This document shows, piece after piece, positions 9,360-18,817 of a stretch of 42,362 bases of DNA. The translations under genes were made by a program, and so were the position numbers. The stretch's first letter is position 1; each line of letters opens with the position of its first letter. The notes beneath the pieces were generated by a model. That model was given only the letters and a program-made list of their open reading frames with translations, was not told where the DNA came from and did not search any database. This DNA comes from Bacillota bacterium (GTDB lineage: Bacteria > Bacillota > Clostridia > Christensenellales > Aristaeellaceae): positions 1 through 42,362 of the forward strand of contig JAEZLW010000032.1 in assembly GCA_023415145.1 (NCBI GenBank), given 5' to 3'.

Positions 9360-10892
9360 CTACCTCCAATATTTTCCGTCCAGATTTCGGTATTGGATGG
9401 CTTCTGCCACATCGGTGGTGGAGATGGCAGGTTCGAATCGAAGGTCGGCGATGGTACGGGCAACCTTCAATATTCGCCCATAGGCCCGCATGCTCATGCC
9501 AAAACGAGCCATGGCCATATGAAGCACCTCTTGTGCCCCCGTAGACAAGGCGCAATGCTTTTTCAACAGTCTTGCATCCAACTGGGCGTTACAGAATATG
9601 TTATCCTCCCGGTAGCGCTCCTGCTGCAAAAGCCTTGCCTTTTGCACCCGCTCCCGCACAGTTTGGGAGGATTCCTCCCTGCCTGTTGCCTGAATCTCCT
9701 CCACAGGCACCGCGTCCACTTCTACCTGGATATCAATGCGGTCAAGCAGCGGACCGCTGATTTTGTCCAAATACCGGCGAATTTCATTCGGATTGCAGCG
9801 GCATTGCTTCACGCGGCTGCCGAAAAACCCGCAAGGGCAGGGATTCATGCTGGCCACCAGCATGCACCGGGCCTGATAACGGGATTGGGCCTGGATGCGG
9901 GATACCGACACAATCCCGTCCTCCAGCGGCTGGCGAAGCGCTTCGAGCGTATTTCGTGAAAACTCAGGCAGCTCATCCAAGAACAAAACACCGTTGTGGG
10001 CCAAAGATACTTCCCCCGGCCTGGCCGCCTGCCCGCCACCTACCAGCGCGGGCAGGGAAGCGCTGTGATGCGGCGCACGGAAGGGACGGCGTGTAAGCAG
10101 CCCACCCGCGGCCGGCAGGTCGCCGACAATGGAGTGAAGCCTCGTCGTTTCCAGCGCTTCGGCAAAGGTCATGGGCGGCAATATCCCCGGCAGGCACCGG
10201 GCCAGCATGGTCTTTCCGCTGCCAGGCACACCGATCATCAAAAGATTATGGCCACCAGCGGCTGCGATCTCCAGCGCACGCCGGGCGGCAGATTGCCCTC
10301 TGACCTGGCTTAGGTCGTTGGCATCCAACGTCTCCTGAAGACAGCTTTCGTAGCTGCGTTGAAGCTGGGCGGGTATTTTTTGCTGACCTGTCAGGTGACG
10401 CACCGCCTCCGACAGGTTGGCGGCAGGAAACACCTGCATGCCTTGAATGCTTTCGACTTCCTTTGCATTCTTCTGTGGCAGCACCACCTGATGAATGCCA
10501 TGCTCATGAGCGCTGATCACCATGGGCAGAGCACCCCGTACGGGATTCAGCTCTCCCTGCAGTGACAGTTCCCCGATCAGCAAAATATCATCAAGGGACG
10601 GAAAAGCAGTCTGGCCGCTGGCCTGCAAAACGCCGATGGCGATGGGCAGGTCAAAGGCCGGGCCTTCCTTGCGCACATCGGCGGGAGCCAAATTTACCGT
10701 GACCCTGGCAACGGGCATGTGAAAACCGCTGTTGATGAGTGCGGCCCGAACCCGGTCGCGGCTTTCTTTTACCGAAGCATCGGGCAAGCCCACCACATCC
10801 AGCGCAGGAAGCCCGTTGGTAATGAAAACCTCCACCTTCACGGCAAAGCCATCCACACCGCTCAAGCCATAGCCCAGGGTTTGGGAAAGCAT
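9360..10892 (-). CDS. comM: YifB/ComM family Mg-chelatase-like AAA+ ATPase
   Basis: ComM is a hexameric helicase that promotes branch migration during uptake of transforming DNA in Gram-negatives; the Firmicute relatives (YifB) are assumed to act similarly. The 510-residue protein has the N-terminal ChlI domain (MLSQTLGYGLSGVDGFAVKVE), Walker A GVPGSGKTMLARCLPG, Walker B VLFLDELPEF, and the C-terminal Mg_chelatase_C domain. A GGAG box precedes the ATG. Together with dprA this suggests a competence capacity, though both genes are also widespread housekeeping genes. It ends in TAG. Confidence 0.93.
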   Translation of the reverse strand: MLSQTLGYGLSGVDGFAVKVEVFITNGLPALDVVGLPDASVKESRDRVRAALINSGFHMPVARVTVNLAPADVRKEGPAFDLPIAIGVLQASGQTAFPSLDDILLIGELSLQGELNPVRGALPMVISAHEHGIHQVVLPQKNAKEVESIQGMQVFPAANLSEAVRHLTGQQKIPAQLQRSYESCLQETLDANDLSQVRGQSAARRALEIAAAGGHNLLMIGVPGSGKTMLARCLPGILPPMTFAEALETTRLHSIVGDLPAAGGLLTRRPFRAPHHSASLPALVGGGQAARPGEVSLAHNGVLFLDELPEFSRNTLEALRQPLEDGIVSVSRIQAQSRYQARCMLVASMNPCPCGFFGSRVKQCRCNPNEIRRYLDKISGPLLDRIDIQVEVDAVPVEEIQATGREESSQTVRERVQKARLLQQERYREDNIFCNAQLDARLLKKHCALSTGAQEVLHMAMARFGMSMRAYGRILKVARTIADLRFEPAISTTDVAEAIQYRNLDGKYWR

Positions 10893-10919
10893 GGCTCAAT
10901 CTCCTTTGCATCTTTTGTA

Positions 10920-13900
10920 TCAGTAATAAATCCCGGGGAACCACTTCATGGCGTCCAGCCAGGCAGTTGATGTAACAACACCGCTGGCATACGGATAGAA
11001 GGCAATAAACAGAATGGCAGACACAACCACCAGCGCCCATAGAATAGGGGCATCCTTTTTCCTTTTGTCCATTAACCACTGAAAGCAGACCACCGTACAA
11101 AGGATAATGAACGGAACACTGGCAAAGTAATGGTAGATGAACGTAGAGCGGGGTACCAGCACCCAGGGCATGTACTGGCTGGCAAAGCCAATCAAAAGCA
11201 GCGCAGGCACGATATCGTGCTCCCTGGTGTTAACATGCAGATAACCTTCCCCATCCCCACGCCAGGCATGGCGTTTCACGAATACGGCGAACACAATCAA
11301 AAGAGCTGCCAATCCAGCCCACCATACGGCAGGGTTGCCCATGGCATAGATGGTGGAACCCATCCCAATCGGCTGATAGTTCCCCTTGAAGTACCACATG
11401 GGTTTCAAAATCAACGGCCATTCCCACCAAGGGGACTGGAAGGGATGGTCTGCACCAAGCCCGGGCGTACTGTGATAGGACAGCATGCCCTTTTGCGCAT
11501 CGATCACTTTTTGCACCGTCACTCCGCCGCTGGGGGCAAAATAGGGTATGTAGGCCAGGTAATAAATCAGCAAGGGCACCGCGACGAAGAAGAACAGACA
11601 ACACAAGCAAGTGATTAAGATTCTGGAAGAACCTTCTTGAGCGGCACGATCGACAGCCTTCCGCCCGTCTTCCGGCACTGTTTTTTTATGGCTCTGCATT
11701 GTTAACGCTTCACGGGCTTCCTTAAGGCGCTGCCAGCAACTCCAGAAAAAGAGCGCCGCCAGGCCTGCCCCCGCATATATGCCAACCCACTTGCTGGCCA
11801 TACCAAGGCCCATGAACAGGCCGGAGAGTGCAAGCGGGATCAGCGTCTTGTTAAACGGCGTACCCCAGTAATCCATAAGCAGAAAACGGAACATGCACAG
11901 ATATGACAGCATGATGAACAGCACCGGGAAGCTGTCGATGGTGGCGATGCGCGTCTGCGTAAAATGCATCAGGTCAAAGGTCATCAACAGCATAGCAGCC
12001 GCGGCAAGGTCGGTGCGGCGTGTGAGCTGCTTGCCCAAAAGATACATGGCCGGCAGCATCAATACCCCCGCCAGCGTCCCGGCAAAACGCCAGCCAAAAG
12101 GCGTCATGCCAAAGGCCATCACAGCCCAGCTCATAAATACCTTGCCCAGCGGCGGGTGTGACGTTTCGTAAGGGTGAATGTTGTTGGCATGCTCGTACGC
12201 TGTGCGGGCATGGTATATCTCGTCAAAATAGGTCCCCGTATAAAAGCCGGGCTCTCCTTCCAGCGTGTCCTGTTCATCCAGCAGGTTTTCTGCAGGCGCG
12301 CTCAGGCTGGAGCCCGGGTTGTTGCCAGTATGGGTGAAGACCGTAACGGGCAGAACCTGTTTATCCAAGGTGCGCAGCAATACTTCGCTTAGATTCAGGC
12401 CAATGCTGGACGCCGTGATCCGCACGAACCTGCCAGAAAGGTCCATGGGTGCACTGGTATAGGAAACGGATCCATCTGTCTGGTCAGAATGCACCACATA
12501 CTGCCACTGAAAGCAATTTCCCTGCTGCATCCTGGCAGGGTATTCCTCCGACCAGCTATCGCCATCGGTGCTTACCGCCACAGAGAAATCATTGTGGTTG
12601 ATGCCGCCGTAATAGAGCATCTGGAAACTTTTCTCCGAGCCCAGATCCAATACCACCTGTTCGCCGGATTTGGTGGATATCCAGGCATTTTGAGGGGCTT
12701 TCATGCTTCCCAGATTCCAGAAAGCCACCACCGCATATACAAAAGTGACACCTGCAAGCAGTACCGCATCCAACCGTGTCAGATGAAGGTGCGCATCCTT
12801 AGGCGAAACCAATGCGGCCATACTCCGGCTTTTCGCCACCGCCTTGTCGGCTTTCCCAAACAAGCTTGCCATATGGCGTTCCGCCTGGTTTCTGGCGCAA
12901 AGCACCTCTCCAACATAAAAGGCAAAGAAGCAAAGCACCATGTTGGCGATAGACAGAACAAGGTTCAGTCCGTGGGGGCTTGAGTTCAAATGCCCCATTT
13001 CCCTGCCCAGGCGGACGGTGTTATCCAGCACGATACCTACATTCAAAAAGGTGGTAATGGAGAATCCCACCACAAGGAGAAGTATCCGCCAATCACGCTT
13101 TTGCAAATAGGCAAACGAAAGCAGCAGCAGCGCCGGGAACAGATACCTTTCATGCATCTTGATCCCCAGGACGTACAGGCTGATGTACAAAATGCCACCC
13201 ATCAGGGGCAGATTGCCCATGCTGTTCCCCCGGATATAGGTTAGCACCACCCACAGGATCGTAAGCACCATCAGCACAGTCCCCATAGCGGCATAGTCCG
13301 CGCCTGAGACCGCAATCACAAGAAAGGCGAGAAGGGCTGCCGTTTGGAAGGCGAGATGCCCGTATTTCTCGAACAGATTCCCCTTACGCTTTTTCACTGT
13401 GGCAAACTGCCAGAAAGTGAGCACACCGGTGATGAATGCCATGCCAAGGGGAATGGCCTTGTTTGCCGCTACCGTCAGCGCTCCCCAGTTTGGGCCTGCT
13501 ATGTAATACAGGTTGGTGGTATTCACCGTAGTATAGGGGTAAGAGCTGAGCGTACTCTTGTACAAATTATAAAGCCACTCAAATCTTTCCAGGAACCATG
13601 AGCCGCTCTGTTTTAGGGAAAACGGAATTACGATCGCGGCAGCAATCACAAACGACCACAACAAGCCAAAGCCCAGTTGTTTCCAGGGCTTCTTTTCACC
13701 CTTGCGTGCAATTTCCAGCAAAAGCGCTGCAAGCCCCAGCGGGCCCAGCATCAGCGCCTGGGGCTTGATCAGCACGCACAGCATGTAGACGGGCAGTACC
13801 TTGTCCCACCTGCGTTCCATGGCATAGACGGCCACCAGCATAAGGCCCAAGGCCAGCACGCTGTCCACCTGGCCCCAGGCAGCACCGTTGATGACCACAG

Positions 13901-15050
13901 CCGGATTGAAAGCATACAGGATGGCCATGGCAGCGGCAGCCTTGGCGTGATGTTTTTCCTTGCCAACCCTGTACAGAACAAGGGCGGCGGCCATATCAGC
14001 CAGAATGGGCACAAATTTGAGATTCAAAAGCTGCATGCCCTGGCTTAATGGACCAAACCAGTTTGCCACAGTACTGTTGAGCCACAGCACATACAGATAG
14101 CCGGGCGGATAATCTGCAAAGCCGCCGGATACATAGAAATTGGCAGGTCCACCTTCAAGCATCATGCCGCCCCAGCCCAGAAAACAACCAATGTCCACTT
14201 CATGCCCGGGTACCTTTACAGCAAGGATGATGCGCAGTATAGAAGCGGCCAGCAGCGCAAGCGCTACAATAGGTGCAGTCGATCCCTCGTTGTCCCGCTT
14301 CAGACGCTCAGTTGCCGTTTCCTTTTGCAGATAAGGCAGCATATACGCAGCCAAAGCAAGGAACAAAAGGGAAAGCAATACCAGTTGCGGCCAAGCCGGA
14401 ACAGACCCTTCTTCATCATATTCTTCTGAAAAAGACTGCTGCGGCGAAGCCGTCTTGAACCAATTCTCCACAAACACGCCGGAAGGGACGGTGCCCAACA
14501 CCTTCGTCAAACGGAGGTCGTCAAAATACGCTTTGCCCTCACTCTCGCCGCCGTAGCCTCCCAGCCTGGCGAATACTGTGACCGTATGTTGTTCGGGCCC
14601 CGTACGCCCGTACAGCATAAGCTCCTGCCAGCTTGCCGAAGTGCCATAAATGCTTTCGGAAAACACGTACACGTCCGCCACCGAAAGGTTGGCGCCCATG
14701 CCTGCGTCGGGGATGCTTTCGGTGTACACAAACCCGCTGAGCTTGTATATGGCATTCGGTTCCACGGATACGACCTGGGCATACCTGGCATCATTGGCAC
14801 CGAAATTTTCCACCAGTACGGCGTTTTGACCATCCCTTGCCGAACCGGCCACGCCATAATCCGTATAACCCGGCGTGTTGATATAAGCTTCCGTAAACCA
14901 TCCCACCGGCATTCCGGAATCGTCCAGTATTTCAAAGCTGCCGTTTTCGAGCAGGTTTTGCTCTGCCACCGCTCCCAATGCCACCATAGGCAGCAACAAT
15001 AGTGCAAGGCAGAGAACGCATATCAAACAGAGGAGATACTTTCGGTTCAT
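10920..15050 (-). CDS. Tandem GT-C glycosyltransferase: GT87-like half fused to a PMT (GT39)-like half
   Basis: The 1376-residue membrane protein appears to join two polytopic glycosyltransferases. Residues about 1-30 are a signal or first membrane segment. Residues about 30-190 form a carbohydrate-binding-like beta domain (ENGSFEILDDSGMPVGW). A first GT-C block with about ten membrane segments follows, bearing ADYPPGYLYVLWL and NGAAWGQVDSVLAL. After a cytosolic linker and an F5/8-like extracellular beta domain comes a protein-mannosyltransferase block with TYFDEIYHARTAYEH, ETSHPPLGKVF and further helices. Such enzymes transfer sugars from polyprenyl-phosphate donors to proteins or glycans outside the cell. 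The ATG at 15050 follows AAGGAG. It interrupts the usual yraN-comM linkage, so it is probably an insertion in the operon. Confidence 0.85.
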   Translation of the reverse strand: MNRKYLLCLICVLCLALLLLPMVALGAVAEQNLLENGSFEILDDSGMPVGWFTEAYINTPGYTDYGVAGSARDGQNAVLVENFGANDARYAQVVSVEPNAIYKLSGFVYTESIPDAGMGANLSVADVYVFSESIYGTSASWQELMLYGRTGPEQHTVTVFARLGGYGGESEGKAYFDDLRLTKVLGTVPSGVFVENWFKTASPQQSFSEEYDEEGSVPAWPQLVLLSLLFLALAAYMLPYLQKETATERLKRDNEGSTAPIVALALLAASILRIILAVKVPGHEVDIGCFLGWGGMMLEGGPANFYVSGGFADYPPGYLYVLWLNSTVANWFGPLSQGMQLLNLKFVPILADMAAALVLYRVGKEKHHAKAAAAMAILYAFNPAVVINGAAWGQVDSVLALGLMLVAVYAMERRWDKVLPVYMLCVLIKPQALMLGPLGLAALLLEIARKGEKKPWKQLGFGLLWSFVIAAAIVIPFSLKQSGSWFLERFEWLYNLYKSTLSSYPYTTVNTTNLYYIAGPNWGALTVAANKAIPLGMAFITGVLTFWQFATVKKRKGNLFEKYGHLAFQTAALLAFLVIAVSGADYAAMGTVLMVLTILWVVLTYIRGNSMGNLPLMGGILYISLYVLGIKMHERYLFPALLLLSFAYLQKRDWRILLLVVGFSITTFLNVGIVLDNTVRLGREMGHLNSSPHGLNLVLSIANMVLCFFAFYVGEVLCARNQAERHMASLFGKADKAVAKSRSMAALVSPKDAHLHLTRLDAVLLAGVTFVYAVVAFWNLGSMKAPQNAWISTKSGEQVVLDLGSEKSFQMLYYGGINHNDFSVAVSTDGDSWSEEYPARMQQGNCFQWQYVVHSDQTDGSVSYTSAPMDLSGRFVRITASSIGLNLSEVLLRTLDKQVLPVTVFTHTGNNPGSSLSAPAENLLDEQDTLEGEPGFYTGTYFDEIYHARTAYEHANNIHPYETSHPPLGKVFMSWAVMAFGMTPFGWRFAGTLAGVLMLPAMYLLGKQLTRRTDLAAAAMLLMTFDLMHFTQTRIATIDSFPVLFIMLSYLCMFRFLLMDYWGTPFNKTLIPLALSGLFMGLGMASKWVGIYAGAGLAALFFWSCWQRLKEAREALTMQSHKKTVPEDGRKAVDRAAQEGSSRILITCLCCLFFFVAVPLLIYYLAYIPYFAPSGGVTVQKVIDAQKGMLSYHSTPGLGADHPFQSPWWEWPLILKPMWYFKGNYQPIGMGSTIYAMGNPAVWWAGLAALLIVFAVFVKRHAWRGDGEGYLHVNTREHDIVPALLLIGFASQYMPWVLVPRSTFIYHYFASVPFIILCTVVCFQWLMDKRKKDAPILWALVVVSAILFIAFYPYASGVVTSTAWLDAMKWFPGIYY

Positions 15051-15103
15051 GGATACAGGCTCCTTATGCAAGGCTCCCCCGCCGCTTGCGGCAGGGTAAT
15101 ATG

Positions 15104-15460
15104 TCAGGACCAGTCGCCGGAAAAGGCGTTTTCCACATGGACTACTTTTCCCCCTGTGATCTCCACCACATCAAAGCGCAAAGGCCTTGCAAACTGGTCT
15201 GTTTTCATGAGATACTCCCCGGCGGCCTTTATAATGCGCCGCTGCTTTTTGGGCGTTACAGCCTGCATCCCCGCGCCAGGACATCCTCGGGAGCGGTACT
15301 TGACCTCCACAAAAACCAGCAGTGATTCCATCTCCACAATGAAATCGACCTCCCCGCCCAAAGCGCGGAAGTTTTTTGCCACGGGGCGGTAGCCTTTTTT
15401 CATCAAGAATTCCAAGGCCATCTCCTCCCCCTGCCGTCCCTTTTCCGAAGCCTTCGTCAT
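15104..15460 (-). CDS. yraN: YraN/UPF0102 family nuclease-like protein
   Basis: The 118-residue protein has the RecB/Hjc-like nuclease fold signature of UPF0102: GRQGEEMALEFL, then GGEVDFIVEM and LVFVEVKYR, which give the E-D-ExK constellation. The biological role of the family is not settled. The start at 15460 overlaps the rnhB stop as ATGA, and GGGAG lies just upstream. The frame continues upstream to 15499 but that part overlaps rnhB. Confidence 0.92.
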   Translation of the reverse strand: MTKASEKGRQGEEMALEFLMKKGYRPVAKNFRALGGEVDFIVEMESLLVFVEVKYRSRGCPGAGMQAVTPKKQRRIIKAAGEYLMKTDQFARPLRFDVVEITGGKVVHVENAFSGDWS

Positions 15461-16065
15461 ACAAAGCTCCCGATAAAGCTCCGGCGGTGGGCCGGGCACA
15501 GCCCGCAGGCCTTTAAGGCGGCAATATGCTGCGGCGTACCGTAACCTTTATGCTGCAAAAAGCCATAGGCAGGGTACTGCTCATGCAAAAGTTCCATCTG
15601 CCTGTCCCGCGTTACCTTGGCCACGATGCTGGCGGCGGCAATGGCGTAGCAGATCGCATCGCCGTGGATGATGCCCCGCTCCTCACCACAAAGCCCAAGC
15701 CCCTGCAAAGCGTCGATTAAAAAAAGCGATGCCGGAACGCTACGCGCCGCCCGGCGCATGGCTTCCTTGGTGGCATTCAGGATGTTGATGCTGTCAATCT
15801 CTCCAGGACTAGCCTGCCCAATCCCCACATACAGCGCTGTTTGCATGATTTGATCATACACCGCTTCCCGGCGCATGGGAGATAGCTTTTTGCTGTCGTC
15901 CACCCACTCTATAAGCGGCTCAGGGGGCATAGCCACACAGGCGGCCACCACATTCCCGGCCAGCGGACCGCGGCCCGCTTCGTCCATGCCGGCAAAGATG
16001 ATGCCCATTGCCCACAGGGGCTCATCCGTTTTTATCAATTCCATCAGGCGCTGCTGCCGCTTCAT
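15457..16065 (-). CDS. rnhB: Ribonuclease HII
   Basis: RNase HII removes single ribonucleotides and RNA primers from DNA. The 202-residue protein has the conserved GMDEAGRGPLAG motif with the metal-binding Asp-Glu pair, VDDSKKLSP, the third acidic residue in LIDAL, and ASIVAKVTRD. It overlaps the end of rbgA by 44 bases. An AAAGGAG box 10 bases before the ATG at 16065 supports this start, although the ATG at 16008 is possible. Confidence 0.96.
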   Translation of the reverse strand: MKRQQRLMELIKTDEPLWAMGIIFAGMDEAGRGPLAGNVVAACVAMPPEPLIEWVDDSKKLSPMRREAVYDQIMQTALYVGIGQASPGEIDSINILNATKEAMRRAARSVPASLFLIDALQGLGLCGEERGIIHGDAICYAIAAASIVAKVTRDRQMELLHEQYPAYGFLQHKGYGTPQHIAALKACGLCPAHRRSFIGSFV

Positions 16066-16984
16066 CCTGTGTATGCTCCTTTGCCGTATCAGGCAATTGC
16101 GAATCTCCGGCCCTTATCGTCAAACGTTCTTTGGCCTGCTTTTCATCCCGCACAAGCTCCAGTGTCACACGCCCCAATTTCCCGGCCCGAAATTCATCCA
16201 GCACCACAGCAGCGCCACGGTCGGTATCCGCCACGCCGCCCTTCATCAGCCAGCCACGGCCGCGGCATACCGATTCCAATAGCGCTAGACCTCCAAGGGA
16301 GGTATCCGAAAGCTTGAAGCGCTGGGCCACCGCTTCCGGATGAACTGCAACCAAATCCTCCAGCAGCCTGATGGCAAGCAGGGGAACATCCACCACCTGG
16401 TCCCGTATGGTGCCGATATAGGCCAGCCGCCGAGCAGACAACTGATCATTCAACCTGGGCCATAACATGCCGGGCGTATCCAACAGCTCCAGATAAGGCG
16501 TCACCTTTACCCATTGATTGGCCCTGGTAACGCCAGGCCTGTCCCCTACCTTTGCTATAGCTCCGCCGTTCAGGCGGTTGATAAGCGTGCTTTTCCCCAC
16601 ATTGGGCACACCCACCACCATGACCCGCACGGTCTTGCGCATGCCCTTTTGAGCCGCCCGCTCCACCGCCTCACTGGCTGCTGTCTCAATCAAAGAAAGT
16701 ACGTCCTTGGCTTTTCCGCCTGTGGATATAAACGGCTGTGCAGGTATGCCCTGCCTTTTGAAGTATTGCAGCCAAGCGCTTGTTTCCTTGGGATCGGCCA
16801 GATCCGCCTTGTTCAATAGCAATACCCGCTTTTTGTTCTGTATCATATCGTCAAGATCAGGATTGCGGCTGGCATAGGGCAGACGCGCATCGCACAGCTC
16901 TACCACCACATCCACTCTTCCCAGCTGCTGACCGAGCAGCCGTTTGGCCCGCGCCATGTGTCCCGGATACCAATTGATCTCCAT
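16022..16984 (-). CDS. rbgA: Ribosome biogenesis GTPase RbgA (YlqF)
   Basis: RbgA is a circularly permuted GTPase needed for late assembly of the 50S subunit. The 320-residue protein has the motifs in permuted order: NKADLAD (G4), then GVPNVGKSTLINRL (G1), then DTPGML (G3). The N-terminus INWYPGHMARAKR is diagnostic. It is the first gene of the long minus-strand operon. GGAAGGAG precedes the ATG. Confidence 0.96.
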   Translation of the reverse strand: MEINWYPGHMARAKRLLGQQLGRVDVVVELCDARLPYASRNPDLDDMIQNKKRVLLLNKADLADPKETSAWLQYFKRQGIPAQPFISTGGKAKDVLSLIETAASEAVERAAQKGMRKTVRVMVVGVPNVGKSTLINRLNGGAIAKVGDRPGVTRANQWVKVTPYLELLDTPGMLWPRLNDQLSARRLAYIGTIRDQVVDVPLLAIRLLEDLVAVHPEAVAQRFKLSDTSLGGLALLESVCRGRGWLMKGGVADTDRGAAVVLDEFRAGKLGRVTLELVRDEKQAKERLTIRAGDSQLPDTAKEHTQDEAAAAPDGIDKNG

Positions 16985-17036
16985 GGGCGGCTCCTTCCAA
17001 TTTATGGGTTATGTGCCCGGCTTTTGTTTCCTTTTA

Positions 17037-17065
17037 GTAATACCATTCTTTCCACCAAAAGGCAA
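17037..17065 (-). promoter_or_regulatory. Likely promoter of the rbgA-hslU operon
   Basis: TTGCCT (17060-17065) and TATTAC (17037-17042) are 17 bases apart on the minus strand, about 50 bases upstream of the rbgA start. No terminator is seen between genes from here to hslU, so this could drive the whole block. The boxes are only moderate matches. Confidence 0.5.
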
Positions 17066-17138
17066 GCAAATTTTTCCCGGCTTTTCCTGCATTTATCCCA
17101 TGGAGGTGCAACCGTGAGAAAGCTAAAAAGCAAAAAGA

Positions 17139-17168
17139 TGCCCCCGGCGGATTGATCCGCCGGGGGCA
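17139..17168 (-). terminator. Rho-independent terminator after the permease gene
   Basis: A perfect 13-bp GC-rich stem (TGCCCCCGGCGGA with its complement) and a 4-base loop follow the permease stop by 6 bases. On the minus strand it is followed by CTTTTTGCTTTTT. Confidence 0.85.
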
Positions 17169-17174
17169 TTGGCG

Positions 17175-18269
17175 TTACCTGATGAACAAAAGCGCAAGAT
17201 CATACAGATAACCGCAAACAATGCCTCCTACCAAAACAAAGCCCACATACAGCAAGATTGCGCGTTTTCTAAGGAATGTTGCCAGGCCGGCAATCACCCA
17301 GGCGCTGGTGGCTGACCCGGTGATGATAAAGGAAAGCATAGCTCCTTCCCCTGCCCCGCTTGAGATCATGGATTGAATGATGGGGATGGCCGCATCGGTG
17401 GTGATATAAAGCGGCAGGCCGATGATAGAGGCCAGCGGTACGGCAAAAATGCTATTGGCACCAAACAATGCTGATATGATGGTCGTAGGTACGAAACGGT
17501 TGATGAGGTATCCCACAGCAATAAAAATCGAAAAATAAAGCAGAATCTGCTTCATGCCCAGGTCTACAATCCCCTTGCCCAATTCCCGAAGCCTATATTT
17601 TTGAACAAAACCTGGCTTCGTGCTTTGTTCTTGCACCGACCCGCAGCCGCAACCTGCCGTATCAGGCATCGCGGCATGCCCGCAACCGCAGGCCGCTGCT
17701 TGCTGTTGCGCGGTACAAGCACATAAAGGTGCTTCCGATTGATTCGAACAGGCGCAGGAGACAGCATCTGGCTTTTCACATTCGTTTTTCCCGGAATCCG
17801 TGTACCTGGCCTGATTCTTGAGAAAATTCGTACTCCGGTCGATTCTGCTGGTCAAAAAGCCGGAGACAAGCCCGATCAGTACAGAAGACAATGTAAGGGC
17901 CATAGCAAAACGGAGACCAATCATACCGGAAATCAGTATAAAGCCATCTGGACTCATCAAGGGCGAAGAAGTCAAAAACGCCATGATGGGGCCCCAGGGC
18001 AAGGTGGTGGTCAGCATGCCAATAATCACAGCCATGGTGCCGCAGGCACAAAATGGCGTAAAAGCGCCCACCGCCACGCTTAAAATGATGGATACTCGCC
18101 GGCGTGCAAGCAGAGCCTTCGAGAGCTTCTCAGTGTTCACATAGGTCTTTAAAAGCACCGCCGTAACAATGGCAAAGGCAAGTACCAGCCAGTTATGGCT
18201 TAGGGAGGTCCAAACAGCCAGCAAGGTATCCCCCAGCAGGTTCCCGATATAGGAAATGACAGCCTCCAT
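17175..18269 (-). CDS. Permease of the UPF0718/ArsP-like family with a cysteine-rich loop
   Basis: The 364-residue protein has about eight membrane segments in two similar halves. The first half carries the family motif FTPFCACGTMAVIIGM followed by FLTSSPLMSPDGF, and the second carries ITTDAAIPIIQSMISSGAGEG. Relatives include the methylarsenite exporter ArsP and other predicted permeases. The central loop (about residues 165-215) is packed with Cys pairs such as CACS, CACT, CGCGH and CGCGS, which look like soft-metal or metalloid ligands. The gene sits behind an ArsR-type repressor with an operator in between, so metal- or metalloid-induced efflux is likely. The substrate is not known. The ATG at 18269 follows GGAGG. 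Confidence 0.85.
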   Translation of the reverse strand: MEAVISYIGNLLGDTLLAVWTSLSHNWLVLAFAIVTAVLLKTYVNTEKLSKALLARRRVSIILSVAVGAFTPFCACGTMAVIIGMLTTTLPWGPIMAFLTSSPLMSPDGFILISGMIGLRFAMALTLSSVLIGLVSGFLTSRIDRSTNFLKNQARYTDSGKNECEKPDAVSCACSNQSEAPLCACTAQQQAAACGCGHAAMPDTAGCGCGSVQEQSTKPGFVQKYRLRELGKGIVDLGMKQILLYFSIFIAVGYLINRFVPTTIISALFGANSIFAVPLASIIGLPLYITTDAAIPIIQSMISSGAGEGAMLSFIITGSATSAWVIAGLATFLRKRAILLYVGFVLVGGIVCGYLYDLALLFIR

Positions 18270-18314
18270 ACAATATCCTCCATGCATCTGTGTAAAGTTC
18301 TGTTTGTATCGTAT

Positions 18315-18330
18315 ATCGTAAATTTACGAT
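18315..18330. promoter_or_regulatory. ArsR-type operator between the repressor and permease genes
   Basis: This is a perfect 16-bp palindrome, ATCGTAAATTTACGAT, 46 bases upstream of the permease ATG. It closely matches the site in the arsR promoter (ATCGCATTTCTACGAT at 18691-18706). The shared half-sites suggest that one repressor binds both. Confidence 0.7.
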
Positions 18331-18348
18331 GTATATTAGAAAAATTTT

Positions 18349-18651
18349 TTACAGCAAATCTTGCTTCAATTGCAAAAGCATGCTCCTGACAGCTTCTTCA
18401 TTGAGAAAATAGCAGCTCCACAAATCACGTTTTTCCTTTCGTATGAGGCCCGCTTTCTCCAGTACAGCAAGGTGCTGTGATACGGTGGACTGCGCCAGTC
18501 CGGTAAACTTTACCACATCTCCAACGCTGACCCCGTTTTCTAAAAAGTCAAACTTGCCGCAGCAGCTGACGATGGCCTTTTCCTTCAAGGCCTTGATAAG
18601 TTGGTACCGGGTTTTGTTCCCCAGCGCGCTTAAAAGGACATCCATCTCCAT
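18349..18651 (-). CDS. ArsR/SmtB family metalloregulatory repressor
   Basis: The 100-residue winged-helix protein has the recognition helix segment GLAQSTVSQHLAVLEKAGLI, typical of ArsR/SmtB proteins. A vicinal pair (SCCGKFDF) near residue 30 and another Cys in LWSCYF near residue 83 are candidate sensor ligands; the usual ELCVC site on helix 3 is absent. It probably represses itself and the permease. The ATG at 18651 follows GGAGG; the frame from 18687 would cover the ribosome binding site. Confidence 0.9.
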   Translation of the reverse strand: MEMDVLLSALGNKTRYQLIKALKEKAIVSCCGKFDFLENGVSVGDVVKFTGLAQSTVSQHLAVLEKAGLIRKEKRDLWSCYFLNEEAVRSMLLQLKQDLL

Positions 18652-18685
18652 TACCTTTCTCCTCCTTTCCCCAGGACGCAAATGC

Positions 18686-18714
18686 ATTGTATCGCATTTC
18701 TACGATGCAGTCAA
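18686..18714 (-). promoter_or_regulatory. arsR promoter with built-in operator
   Basis: TTGACT (18709-18714) and TACAAT (18686-18691) are separated by exactly 17 bases. The operator ATCGCATTTCTACGAT (18691-18706, written on the + strand) fills the spacer, so a bound repressor would exclude RNA polymerase. This is the classical autoregulation layout. Confidence 0.8.
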
Positions 18715-18817
18715 GAGGATGAAGAAAATATTTCTATGGCTCGCGATCGCGCCGGTAAGCTGAATGAAACAGCAGCAAGCATGTCCATTTGTATGTCAGG
18801 AATACGCCAAAGAAAAG

